A stretch of DNA of 9,141 bases from Spirochaeta sp. (GCA_030590585.1 JAUUYD010000059.1:1-9141), one strand, 5' to 3'; counted from the stretch's first letter, positions 1 to 6,659 are shown. The notes: generated by a model not told the origin, from the letters alone. A program made the numbers and translations.

Positions 1-301
1 CCATTTCCGCCTGTTTTGACGCCGCTTCATCCGATTTCCGTGCTTCCAGAATATCATCCCTCAATGACCGGGCATTCTCGTCTGACGCATCGTCAATTAA
101 CAGTTGATTGAGAAGATCCAACGCCATTTGGTATTCGCCCTGATCAAAATAATCCCGGGCCAGGATGAGCATGTTGTCCCGTTTGGACGAACCCTCTTCT
201 ACCGTACTGCCTCCACGCAGCAGAAAAAAAAGACCAAAGCCGATAAGAAGGGCCAATATGACAGCTCCGCCGATAATTAAGGGTTTTTTACTTCCGTACA
301 T
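1..301 (-). CDS. Single-pass membrane protein with TPR-like helices, partial (C-terminus beyond the left edge)
   Basis: The first 100 residues are present and the gene runs off position 1. A short positively charged N-terminus (MYGSKK) is followed by a membrane helix at about residues 8-28, then an acidic linker. A helical pair at about 43-70 has TPR-like spacing (LARDYFDQGEYQMALDLL), and a charged helix follows from 79. The layout suggests an inner-membrane anchor with the TPR region outside the cytoplasm or at the membrane face; the orientation is not proven. The ATG lies 6 bp after the stop of the upstream TPR gene, and a GGAGG at 317-313 inside that gene's last codons serves as its ribosome binding site, so the two genes are almost certainly one transcript. 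The family is not recognised. TPR modules usually bind proteins, so a scaffold role is likely but is inference. Confidence 0.75.
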   Translation of the reverse strand, partial: MYGSKKPLIIGGAVILALLIGFGLFFLLRGGSTVEEGSSKRDNMLILARDYFDQGEYQMALDLLNQLLIDDASDENARSLRDDILEARKSDEAASKQAEM

Positions 302-307
302 TTCTTT

Positions 308-1048
308 TTAGTCCTCCAGGGCCGAATCACCTAAGTCTTCACGAATAGTTTCCGATCCGGCACTGATACTCTTGGTATCCTCCGCGCTGTTACTCAAGGA
401 TTGTAATACCTCTTCCATCAAGGCAGCTCTTCGTGCCTCCTCTTCCGCGCGTACGGCTTCCTCGGCTATCCTGCGCTCTTCTTCCAGCCTGGCCTTTTCA
501 GCTGCAGCTTCTGCAGCTTGTGCATCGCCGGCCAGACGGATATTTAATAATCTTATCAATTCCTCAATGGTTTCTCTCTGGGGCGACTCAGGTTCTACAA
601 CAAGATATCGGGAATAATCATCCAATGCCAGAACCAACGACGATTGATTAAGTTCCATATTGGCCCTGTTGAGAAGCGCGGAGGAAAAAAGCGGCCCGGC
701 TGCATCAATAAGCAGGGTATAGTCCGATGAGGCTCCAGTATAGTCACTGCGGCTTGTTCGAAGGTTGCCCCTGTTCAAAAGAAGCCGATCCCGTTCTCCT
801 CCGTTCAGGCTGATGCCCTGAGTGTAGCTTTCCTCTGCATCCTGAAGCCTGCCGCTCTCGTGATAAGAGATGCCAAGATAAAGATAAAGAACATCTCTCC
901 GGGGATCCGCTTCAACAGCCTGACTGAAAAACACTGCCGCTTCATCAGATTTCTGCCATTTAAAGGAGTCCAGCCCCTTCTCAAAAAAATCATCCGCTGT
1001 TTGTGCTCCGGAAGCAAGCGTTATGAAAAATAAAAGAACCAGAAGCAT
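308..1048 (-). CDS. Exported TPR protein with C-terminal charged coiled coil
   Basis: A 246-residue protein from the ATG at 1048. It opens with a hydrophobic export signal (LLVLLFFITLASGA, probable cleavage before Q16) and no lipobox cysteine. TPR-like repeats follow at about 19-50, 53-82, 87-116 and 122-155; the first is best preserved (FFEKGLDSFKWQKSDEAAVF). An Ala/Glu/Arg-rich coiled coil spans about 174-216, and the tail is acidic. Start choice is uncertain. An in-frame GTG at 1090 would add 14 residues carrying K and R, giving a more normal signal-peptide n-region, but neither start has a clear Shine-Dalgarno. The reading frame is open to an ATG at 1261, but that would overlap the divergent gene's start by 134 bp and is unlikely. 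It is the first gene of the minus-strand pair. A periplasmic scaffold role is inferred from architecture only. Confidence 0.8.
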   Translation of the reverse strand: MLLVLLFFITLASGAQTADDFFEKGLDSFKWQKSDEAAVFFSQAVEADPRRDVLYLYLGISYHESGRLQDAEESYTQGISLNGGERDRLLLNRGNLRTSRSDYTGASSDYTLLIDAAGPLFSSALLNRANMELNQSSLVLALDDYSRYLVVEPESPQRETIEELIRLLNIRLAGDAQAAEAAAEKARLEEERRIAEEAVRAEEEARRAALMEEVLQSLSNSAEDTKSISAGSETIREDLGDSALED

Positions 1049-1067
1049 CAAGGTTCTGCCCAGCGGT

Positions 1068-1096
1068 TTGACACTGAGGTTTATTACCACTACGCT
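1068..1096 (+). promoter_or_regulatory. Predicted sigma70-type promoter for the TPR-Mrr / phosphoesterase operon
   Basis: A perfect -35 box TTGACA (1068-1073) is followed by a 17-bp spacer and a weak -10 box TACGCT (1091-1096), which keeps the TA at the start and the final T. Transcription would begin near 1103, about 25 nt before the ATG at 1128. This supports 1128 as the start rather than the in-frame ATG at 1023, which lies upstream of the promoter. No equally good promoter was found for the divergent minus-strand gene; TAATAA at 1086-1081 is a possible -10 without a matching -35. Confidence 0.5.
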
Positions 1097-1127
1097 ACCA
1101 TCAGTTCTTAAGTTTTCGAGTTTTAGG

Positions 1128-2516
1128 ATGAATACGGGAATCATAATCTTACTCATCATTATATCCAGCAGCCTCTTGGGTGTTCTGGTTTTTTTTCTCA
1201 TTAAAAGCATCGCGGCTCCACGCAGGATTGGTACGCTCCAGGAACAGGTTAAACAGGGCAAGGTGAATCAGGCAATTAAAGGTGCCAAACAAATCCTTGC
1301 AAAAGACCCTCGGAACAATGAGGCCCACTACCTGCTTGGCCTGGCATACGCACAGGACGGTAAGAGTGAACTGGCATTGATGGAGTATAAAACCGTCAAC
1401 CAGATCAGTGATTTTTCCGGAATCTGCAAAGAAGCAATTTTCCGAAAAGATATCGTAGCTCTATACCTTCAATTCGGTCAGGATGAGGAAGCTCTCAAGG
1501 AATATCTTCTCCTGACCAAACTTGAACCCTATGAACCCGGACACTATTATAATGTCGGTCAATTATTGGAATCCCGCAACAAAAGCGGTCAGGCAGCAGG
1601 CTATTACAGGAAGGCTCTTGAAGTAAATCCCCGGTATTCCAACAGCTGGTTTGCCCTGGGTCACTTGTTGTACAAAGCTAAACAAAATCCTGAAGCCAGA
1701 GATGCTCTGCAAAAAGCACTGAAGCTCAGACCTGATAACTATAAAGCATATTTTTATCTGGGCAGAATACTCAAGGATTCGAAAAACTTTCCCGGGGCTC
1801 TCAGTGCCTTTGAAAATGCCCAGAAAGACCCGGACTTCAAGGTAAAAGCCCTGATTGAACGGGGAGCATGTTTCCTTGCCACCAAGAATTACCAGAGAGC
1901 TCAAAATGAACTGGAAAGGGCCATTAAAATCTCCAGTGAGGATTCTGATTCCAGCGAACTGATGCATGCACGTTATTTCTTATCAATTTGTTATGAACGT
2001 ACGAGGAATCTTGATAAAGCCATTGAACAATGGGAATTACTGTATGCCAGGAAAAGAACATTCAGAGATGTAGCGGAAAAACTCAGCCAATATCAGGAAC
2101 TCAGGGGTGATGACCGTATCAAGGACTTCATAACCGAATCACCTGAGAATTTTGAGAAAACCTGTCAAAAACTGGCAGCGGTCATGAGCCTGACAATCAC
2201 CGATTATTCAGAATTGCCTGATGGGTGTCAGATAACAGCCGTGGAACGAAGTGCCGGGCAATGGCGTAACACAAGAAAATTCCCAAAACTCCTTCGAATC
2301 CTGAGAGTTCCGGATACGATTGACCTGCCCGGTATCAGGGATTTTCATGAACAGATGAAAAAAAACGGTGTCAGCCGAGGTTATTTCATCAGCAGTTCAA
2401 ATTTCACTCGATCGGCTTATGAATTCACCGAAACCCGCCCTATCGATCTTATCCCGAGGGATAAACTGCAGGAATTGCTTCAGAAATCGGAGAACCTGAA
2501 CAAGGAAGAGGGTTGA
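1128..2516 (+). CDS. Membrane-anchored TPR protein with C-terminal Mrr-like (restriction endonuclease fold) domain
   Basis: 462 residues. A membrane helix at about 4-25 is followed by a basic stretch and roughly six to eight TPR units between about 34 and 325; clear ones include NEAHYLLGLAYAQDGKSELA, SWFALGHLLYKAKQNPEARD and KAYFYLGRILKDSKNFPGAL. Residues about 338-452 resemble the Mrr/PD-(D/E)XK fold: an N-terminal FEKTCQKLAAVM helix, a DG at 365-366, and the characteristic end GYFISSSNFTRSAYEF...IDLIPRDKLQELL. The expected catalytic ExK or QxK strand reads as LLRILRV (388-394), so the domain probably lacks nuclease activity. The start at 1128 is chosen because it begins at the membrane helix and lies just after the predicted promoter; its Shine-Dalgarno is weak. 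The stop overlaps the next gene by 4 bp. The TPR and membrane calls are firm; the Mrr-like call is by sequence resemblance. Confidence 0.82.
   Translation: MNTGIIILLIIISSSLLGVLVFFLIKSIAAPRRIGTLQEQVKQGKVNQAIKGAKQILAKDPRNNEAHYLLGLAYAQDGKSELALMEYKTVNQISDFSGICKEAIFRKDIVALYLQFGQDEEALKEYLLLTKLEPYEPGHYYNVGQLLESRNKSGQAAGYYRKALEVNPRYSNSWFALGHLLYKAKQNPEARDALQKALKLRPDNYKAYFYLGRILKDSKNFPGALSAFENAQKDPDFKVKALIERGACFLATKNYQRAQNELERAIKISSEDSDSSELMHARYFLSICYERTRNLDKAIEQWELLYARKRTFRDVAEKLSQYQELRGDDRIKDFITESPENFEKTCQKLAAVMSLTITDYSELPDGCQITAVERSAGQWRNTRKFPKLLRILRVPDTIDLPGIRDFHEQMKKNGVSRGYFISSSNFTRSAYEFTETRPIDLIPRDKLQELLQKSENLNKEEG
2502..2506 (+). promoter_or_regulatory. Ribosome binding site fixing the TTG start at 2513
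   Basis: AAGGA lies 6 nt before a TTG that overlaps the previous gene's stop in the arrangement TTGA. The spacing supports a TTG start and translational coupling to the TPR-Mrr gene. Confidence 0.6.
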
Positions 2517-4102
2517 ATATTCTTTCCGTTGCGGATCATGTTGATCCACTGGTGAACTCCCAAAGCATCAAAGACCGGTGCGGGGGTATCGATTGCATAC
2601 TCGGTGCCGGAGATTTGGATATTTCCTACTATGAATACATCGTTTCATGTTTGAATAAGCCGCTATACTTTGTTTTCGGTAACCATAATCTGAAAAAACT
2701 CTCATTCTTCCGGCCGTCTCCTGATGCCTACCCTGCATCAGACTGGAATAACATGGCAAATCATGGATTCGGATCCATTTGTATCGATGGTCGTGTAATC
2801 CTGAATAGAAGGTACAATCTCATCATCGCCGGGCTTGGAGGCTGCCGGAGATACAATAAGGCCGAGCATCAATTCACCGAATTCCAGATGTTCATGCGCA
2901 TAGTTCGTCTGATACCCCGTTTAACCTTCAACAGGATATTCCGGGGACGTTGGCTGGATATCCTGCTCACTCATGCTGCTCCGGCAGGTATTCATGACCG
3001 TGAAGACCCCTGTCATCGTGGATTCAAGAGTTTTTTATGGTTTATGAGAAAATTCAAACCAAAGTATATGATTCACGGACATGTTCATTTGTATGACATT
3101 AATGCCAATCGAAGCTCGCAGTATAATGACACAACCATCATCAATGCATACAATCACATTGTGTTGAATTTGGAGAATGGAATGCAGAATAACGCATTTA
3201 TTATAAGCCAGGCTGAAAGTGACTTTGCCAAAGCCAAACATAAAGCATGGATTCAATCTATAAAGTCGATAATCAACCCGGAAGCCGGGGAGCTGCTGTC
3301 ATTCCATGACATAAAGAGCCTTTTAAAACCGGAAAGGGAAAAATACCTTGGAATGCGTGTTGTTCCCATAGCAAATATCGCCGGGAGTGAAGATAGATAT
3401 CAGGATTTCAGCCGGCATTTTTTCCCCCGGAAAGAGCATCTTCGGCATCGTTGGATGAGTATAGATAAAGCATATCTGTCAGACATAAATCTGCCCCCTA
3501 TCAAACTGCTCAAACTGGGAGATATGTATTTTGTCAGAGACGGTAACCACCGGGTATCTGTTGCACTTACTCAAGGGGTTATTTCAATAGATGCCGAGGT
3601 TATAGAGCTTACAGCTGAGATTCAGCTGGGAAGTTCGGCAACCCGTGATGAAATACTCAAAGCTGTAATTGCCTATGAGCGCAGATCCGTTCTGGAACCA
3701 ACCGAACTGGAACGAATCATACCCGTCGAAATGATAGAATTCACATCGCCGGGCAGGTGGCATGAGGTTCTCAATCATATTGAGGGTCATAAATATTTCA
3801 TAAACTTGAACAGTGAAAAAGAGATACCCTTCGAAGATGCCGCCCGGTCCTGGTACAACAATCTATACACTCCCATCATTGAGATTATCAGAGGAGAGCA
3901 CCTGCTTACCCGTTTTCCAAAACGGACAGAAGCCGACCTTTACATATGGATAATCAAACATTGGCACAGCCTGAAAGAAAAGTATGGTCCGGATTATCCC
4001 CTTGGTCAGGCTGCTTCCGAGTACGCAGCCGCCCATGGAAAGAGCTTTTCATCCAGAATGAGAAAAAGAGTTAAAAGCTTATTCGGTATCAGGAACCGAT
4101 AA
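2513..4102 (+). CDS. Metallophosphoesterase fused to a ParB/sulfiredoxin-like domain
   Basis: 529 residues from a TTG start overlapping the upstream stop by 4 bp. Residues 1-about 230 are a calcineurin-like metallophosphoesterase: D8 in SVADHVDP, GD at 33-34, GNH at 56-58, H154 in LLTHAAP and GHVH at 189-192. Motif I lacks the usual DxH histidine (V10), as I recall for related proteins with a 'SDxxDP' start. Residues about 280-365 match the ParB-N/sulfiredoxin-like fold, with GSEDRYQDF (291-299) and the signature VRDGNHRVSVA (341-351). A further conserved-looking segment with RTEADLYIWIIKHW lies at 471-484, and the tail is basic. I recall the DGxHRVSVA and TEADLYxW elements together in actinobacterial and Chloroflexi proteins of unknown function (DUF4032-like), which is unverified. 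The substrate is unknown: phosphodiester hydrolysis is likely, and the ParB-like part may bind nucleotide or nucleic acid. The 3' end overlaps a convergent lipoprotein gene by 24 bp. Confidence 0.85.
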   Translation: MNILSVADHVDPLVNSQSIKDRCGGIDCILGAGDLDISYYEYIVSCLNKPLYFVFGNHNLKKLSFFRPSPDAYPASDWNNMANHGFGSICIDGRVILNRRYNLIIAGLGGCRRYNKAEHQFTEFQMFMRIVRLIPRLTFNRIFRGRWLDILLTHAAPAGIHDREDPCHRGFKSFLWFMRKFKPKYMIHGHVHLYDINANRSSQYNDTTIINAYNHIVLNLENGMQNNAFIISQAESDFAKAKHKAWIQSIKSIINPEAGELLSFHDIKSLLKPEREKYLGMRVVPIANIAGSEDRYQDFSRHFFPRKEHLRHRWMSIDKAYLSDINLPPIKLLKLGDMYFVRDGNHRVSVALTQGVISIDAEVIELTAEIQLGSSATRDEILKAVIAYERRSVLEPTELERIIPVEMIEFTSPGRWHEVLNHIEGHKYFINLNSEKEIPFEDAARSWYNNLYTPIIEIIRGEHLLTRFPKRTEADLYIWIIKHWHSLKEKYGPDYPLGQAASEYAAAHGKSFSSRMRKRVKSLFGIRNR

Positions 4103-4750
4103 AAACGGGTATGGGCCGAGACGGAAACCCCCGGAAGTATCCTCAAGTGAAATCCAGAGTTCCCACCAAGCAGCTTCGCTTCCTCTCACAATTGAGCGAT
4201 TGTTCACCGGCATTGTTTCAAGAGGGTTGAACTCATCATCCCGCAGTATCAGGATTCCACTGTCATACGGACCTTCAAGCTGCAGTATACCATCTTGCAG
4301 TACAGCTGCAGGCCACTTCAGGTTCGCGTCAGCCGGCCGGTCCGGATCCGGCCGGAAAGTCCTTTTATCAGTCCTGCCGGCAAGATCTTCCAGGCTGATG
4401 GTGTAAAGGGCATCGGGCAATCGGAAGCCATTCAGTGGAATAATCCCCGGCAGTCCCAGCCATTCCTGACCATTAACAGATTGAGAAATCCATTCATCAC
4501 TTGTGAAACGCCAGTTTAAACCGCCATTCCCAGCCGTTATGGTAATCAGCGCCGGGTCTTGAGGACCATCAGAATCAGAGATTCGCAGAAAAACCGATAA
4601 TTCTTCATAACGATGCTGCCCGTCATCCCGGTACAATACACGCCATTGCAGATTTTCGATGACAGGGGCAGTACCGCTGCAGGACATCATCATCAGAGCG
4701 GCAGCAATGAATGGAAGAAATAATACTGACCAATATCTTGAATCTCTCAC
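4079..4750 (-). CDS. Hypothetical lipoprotein
   Basis: 223 residues from a GTG start. The N-terminus is a lipoprotein signal: MRDSRYW, a hydrophobic core at 8-21, and the loose lipobox MMSC with the acylated cysteine at 24, of the relaxed kind accepted in spirochaetes. The mature part is rich in predicted beta strands, Trp, Asp and Gly, with no domain I recognise; segments such as ELSVFLRISDSDG and YTISLEDLAGRTDKRTF suggest Ig-like or beta-sandwich folds, which is a guess. It would be anchored in the inner or outer membrane facing the periplasm or the surface. The start overlaps the stop of the SelB-like gene in the arrangement GTGA, so it is translationally coupled and in the same operon. 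No good Shine-Dalgarno precedes it, which fits reinitiation. The 3' end overlaps the opposite gene by 24 bp. Confidence 0.78.
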   Translation of the reverse strand: MRDSRYWSVLFLPFIAAALMMMSCSGTAPVIENLQWRVLYRDDGQHRYEELSVFLRISDSDGPQDPALITITAGNGGLNWRFTSDEWISQSVNGQEWLGLPGIIPLNGFRLPDALYTISLEDLAGRTDKRTFRPDPDRPADANLKWPAAVLQDGILQLEGPYDSGILILRDDEFNPLETMPVNNRSIVRGSEAAWWELWISLEDTSGGFRLGPYPFLSVPDTE

Positions 4751-5961
4751 AGGACAATCCGATTATCCCCATCAGCTCTGCGGGAAAGGATTCCATCTGA
4801 ATCCAGAATAGAAAGAATCTCCAGGGTCCGGATTCTACTGCCCCCCAGGCATTCACGGGCATCTGCCATACTGATAGACTCACCTTTCTTTTTTCCCTTC
4901 AACAGACTGGAATGAAGATTATTACAGGCCTCAACCGAGAACCAGATTGCCGCTCCTCCCCGAATCAGGTTTGATCGAAGCAGAACTTCCAGAGCCTTAC
5001 GGTCTGATTCACCGGAGATTGACCGAACTCTTATGCCCTCCTCTCCAGCATCCTGAACTCTCTTAAGCCAGCCTCGATGATATGGGGACAGTGGTGGTTC
5101 CCCGGCGGGGAAATACCAGTTACCACGATCCACCAGGATTCCTTTCCTTATCAATTCCTGAACCAGAGTTAAAACAAGACCTTCAGGATAGTCGTCAATA
5201 CGAAGTAATCGCTTATCAGCTCCTCCGGGACGGGATACTATTTTCAGAATCTTCCGTTCAAGGATATTTCGACGATCATCAAGTATCAGCCAGGAGTCAA
5301 TTAACCGGGCACCATTCCAATCTTTTTCATAAAACAGGGACGGAATCTCAACAAATCCGCGAACATGCAGTATACGTCCATAGATTTCAACAGGCTCAGG
5401 ATGAGAATCAGGACGGCGCCGTGCCATGTTATTCAGTCTTCGCCGCTCCTCCTGTCCGGGTATCCCGGGCCAGAGGACGGTAAACTTTCGTGGAACTCTA
5501 TTTGGCCCGAGGATGGTGAGAACAGCACCCGGAAACATGGGAAAGGGTTTGGGAAAACTAACGGAGATAAAAGATCCATGAGAATGAAAAGTTCCCCGGC
5601 CGATAAAACGCTCCCGATTAAAATCCGGACACAACCCGCCTCGAACCACTTCAGTCTCTGAAGGTATGGGTTTTCCGTCAGACAGCAGAAGGGCTTCCCG
5701 ATTTTCTGTTACAGGCCAATTGGCAGAAACTATAACAGCCCCGGAAAACAGAGATGAACGGGAAATACCTTTAATTCTCAAGAGATAGGAATCACCCGTT
5801 TTTACTATTGATCTGATTTTAACCGGTTTACACCCCGGGAAGAATCGAGTGTCGGAGTGCTCATCGACACCGCCGGCTATACGTTCACATATTATTTCCG
5901 TAAGTTTCCCGGCCCCGCGGGGTTCAACTTTCAGGATTCTAAATCCGGAAATTACAAGCAT
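4747..5961 (-). CDS. SelB-like protein lacking the GTPase domain (domains II, III and C-terminal winged helices)
   Basis: 404 residues from the ATG at 5961. The N-terminal stretch GFRILKVEPRGAGKLTEII (6-24) aligns with the start of EF-Tu-type domain II in SelB ('FRLPIDRVF.IKGxGTVVTG'), and CKPVKIRSI (44-52) with its 'vRVRSIQ' strand. Residues about 120-165 resemble domain III. The C-terminus is clearly SelB-like: LSPYHRGWLKRVQDAGEEGI (291-310), then a last winged helix with ADARECLGGSRIRTLEILSILDSDGI (366-391) and DNRIVL, matching 'aefRdllGtSRKyalpLLEyLDrxGvT'. No P-loop (GHVDHGKT) or other G motif exists, and the upstream DNA encodes pth on the other strand. The start rests on AGGAG at 5971-5967 and a promoter at 6018-5990. 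The frame is open to an ATG at 6063, but that precedes the promoter. It may be an RNA-binding regulator or a decayed SelB. Confidence 0.75.
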   Translation of the reverse strand: MLVISGFRILKVEPRGAGKLTEIICERIAGGVDEHSDTRFFPGCKPVKIRSIVKTGDSYLLRIKGISRSSLFSGAVIVSANWPVTENREALLLSDGKPIPSETEVVRGGLCPDFNRERFIGRGTFHSHGSFISVSFPKPFPMFPGAVLTILGPNRVPRKFTVLWPGIPGQEERRRLNNMARRRPDSHPEPVEIYGRILHVRGFVEIPSLFYEKDWNGARLIDSWLILDDRRNILERKILKIVSRPGGADKRLLRIDDYPEGLVLTLVQELIRKGILVDRGNWYFPAGEPPLSPYHRGWLKRVQDAGEEGIRVRSISGESDRKALEVLLRSNLIRGGAAIWFSVEACNNLHSSLLKGKKKGESISMADARECLGGSRIRTLEILSILDSDGILSRRADGDNRIVL

Positions 5962-5966
5962 GGGCA

Positions 5967-5971
5967 CTCCT
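5967..5971 (-). promoter_or_regulatory. Ribosome binding site fixing the start at 5961
   Basis: AGGAG (minus strand 5971-5967) sits 5 nt before the ATG at 5961. No comparable site precedes the upstream in-frame ATG at 6063. Confidence 0.65.
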
Positions 5972-5989
5972 GCTTCATTATATTGAAAT

Positions 5990-6018
5990 AGTATATTAAG
6001 GTTCCGGGAAAATGGCAA
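5990..6018 (-). promoter_or_regulatory. Predicted sigma70-type promoter for the SelB-like / lipoprotein operon
   Basis: On the minus strand, -35 TTGCCA (6018-6013) and -10 TATACT (5995-5990) are separated by exactly 17 bp; each box matches consensus at five of six positions. Transcription would begin near 5983, leaving a leader of about 22 nt that contains the AGGAG. Confidence 0.65.
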
Positions 6019-6020
6019 TT

Positions 6021-6050
6021 TTGAAAGAACCTCATCTGAAGAAGTATACT
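6021..6050 (+). promoter_or_regulatory. Predicted sigma70-type promoter for the pth-pgl-CDF operon
   Basis: The -35 TTGAAA (6021-6026) and -10 TATACT (6045-6050), each five of six to consensus, are separated by 18 bp. Its -35 is only 2 bp from the -35 of the opposing promoter. Transcription would begin near 6057, giving a leader of about 13 nt that may clip the AAGAGG (6055-6060) in front of pth. Confidence 0.6.
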
Positions 6051-6069
6051 TCCCAAGAGGCATAAGCAG

Positions 6070-6648
6070 ATGATAATAAAATTAGCCGTATTTCTGGGAA
6101 ATCCCGGAAAGCAGTACTCTCAATCAAGACACAATGCCGGGCAGATGCTGCTTGGAACCCTTCCCGGAGTTCAGGAATCGCCATGGCGGGAAAAATTCCA
6201 TGGAAAAATTACTGAATATTCCAACAACAGTTCACACTGCCGTTTTCTTGTACCTGAAACATTCATGAACAGGTCAGGATTATCCGTATCTGCAGCTGTT
6301 GGATTTTATAAAATTGAATTGAATAATCTGCTTATAGTCCATGATGACCTTGAACTTCCTTTCGGCCAATATTACTGGCGTTTGGGAGGAGGACTGGCCG
6401 GGCACAACGGGCTTAAATCACTGCGAGACAGCCTGGGAGGAGCCGGATTCTACCGTCTTCGAATCGGAATTGGCCGACCGACCAGGGGATCGGTGCAGTC
6501 ATGGGTACTTGGCCGCTTCAGCCCCGATGAAGAAGCGGTTCTTCCCGTCATTCTCAACCATGCTGCCGAAAGTCTTATCAGAATGCTCAAAGGTTCGGAT
6601 TCTATTCAAAACCACACTGAACCGGTTAAAGTATACCCGGCCGACTGA
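6070..6648 (+). CDS. pth: Peptidyl-tRNA hydrolase
   Basis: 192 residues, normal for bacterial Pth. It cleaves the ester bond of peptidyl-tRNAs that drop off ribosomes, recycling tRNA in the cytoplasm. All key motifs are visible: FLGNPGKQY with N11, SRHNAG with catalytic H21, PETFMNRSG with N67, HDDLELPFG with D93, GGGLAGHNGLKS with N113, and the YRLRIGIGRP strand (128-137). The start at 6070 gives the usual N-terminus directly before the first beta strand and has AAGAGG at 6055-6060. It is the first gene of the plus-strand operon and lies head to head with the SelB-like gene over a 108-bp spacer carrying opposed promoters. The identification is secure. Confidence 0.96.
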   Translation: MIIKLAVFLGNPGKQYSQSRHNAGQMLLGTLPGVQESPWREKFHGKITEYSNNSSHCRFLVPETFMNRSGLSVSAAVGFYKIELNNLLIVHDDLELPFGQYYWRLGGGLAGHNGLKSLRDSLGGAGFYRLRIGIGRPTRGSVQSWVLGRFSPDEEAVLPVILNHAAESLIRMLKGSDSIQNHTEPVKVYPAD

Positions 6649-6653
6649 ATCTG

Positions 6654-6659
6654 AAGGAG
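6654..6659 (+). promoter_or_regulatory. Ribosome binding site fixing the TTG start of pgl
   Basis: AAGGAG lies 8 nt before TTG at 6668, just after the pth stop. This decides for the TTG start against the far upstream in-frame ATG at 6341, which lies inside pth. Confidence 0.75.

Noticed and set aside
4083..4099. Hairpin TCGGT / ACCGA with a 7-nt loop as a bidirectional terminator
   Set aside because: Only five perfect pairs and no T run downstream on either strand.
5082..5661. Two overlapping plus-strand open frames of 133 and 98 codons
   Set aside because: Both are antisense to the SelB-like gene, whose protein has clear homology; they have low-complexity, unfamily-like translations.
5977..5982. 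Perfect TATAAT on the minus strand as the promoter of the SelB-like gene
   Set aside because: No acceptable -35 box at 16-18 bp, and transcription from it would start at the ribosome binding site; TATACT at 5995-5990 has a good partner.
5962..6063. 34-residue N-terminal extension of the SelB-like protein
   Set aside because: It would start upstream of the predicted promoter, has no Shine-Dalgarno, and the residues do not resemble the end of a GTPase domain.
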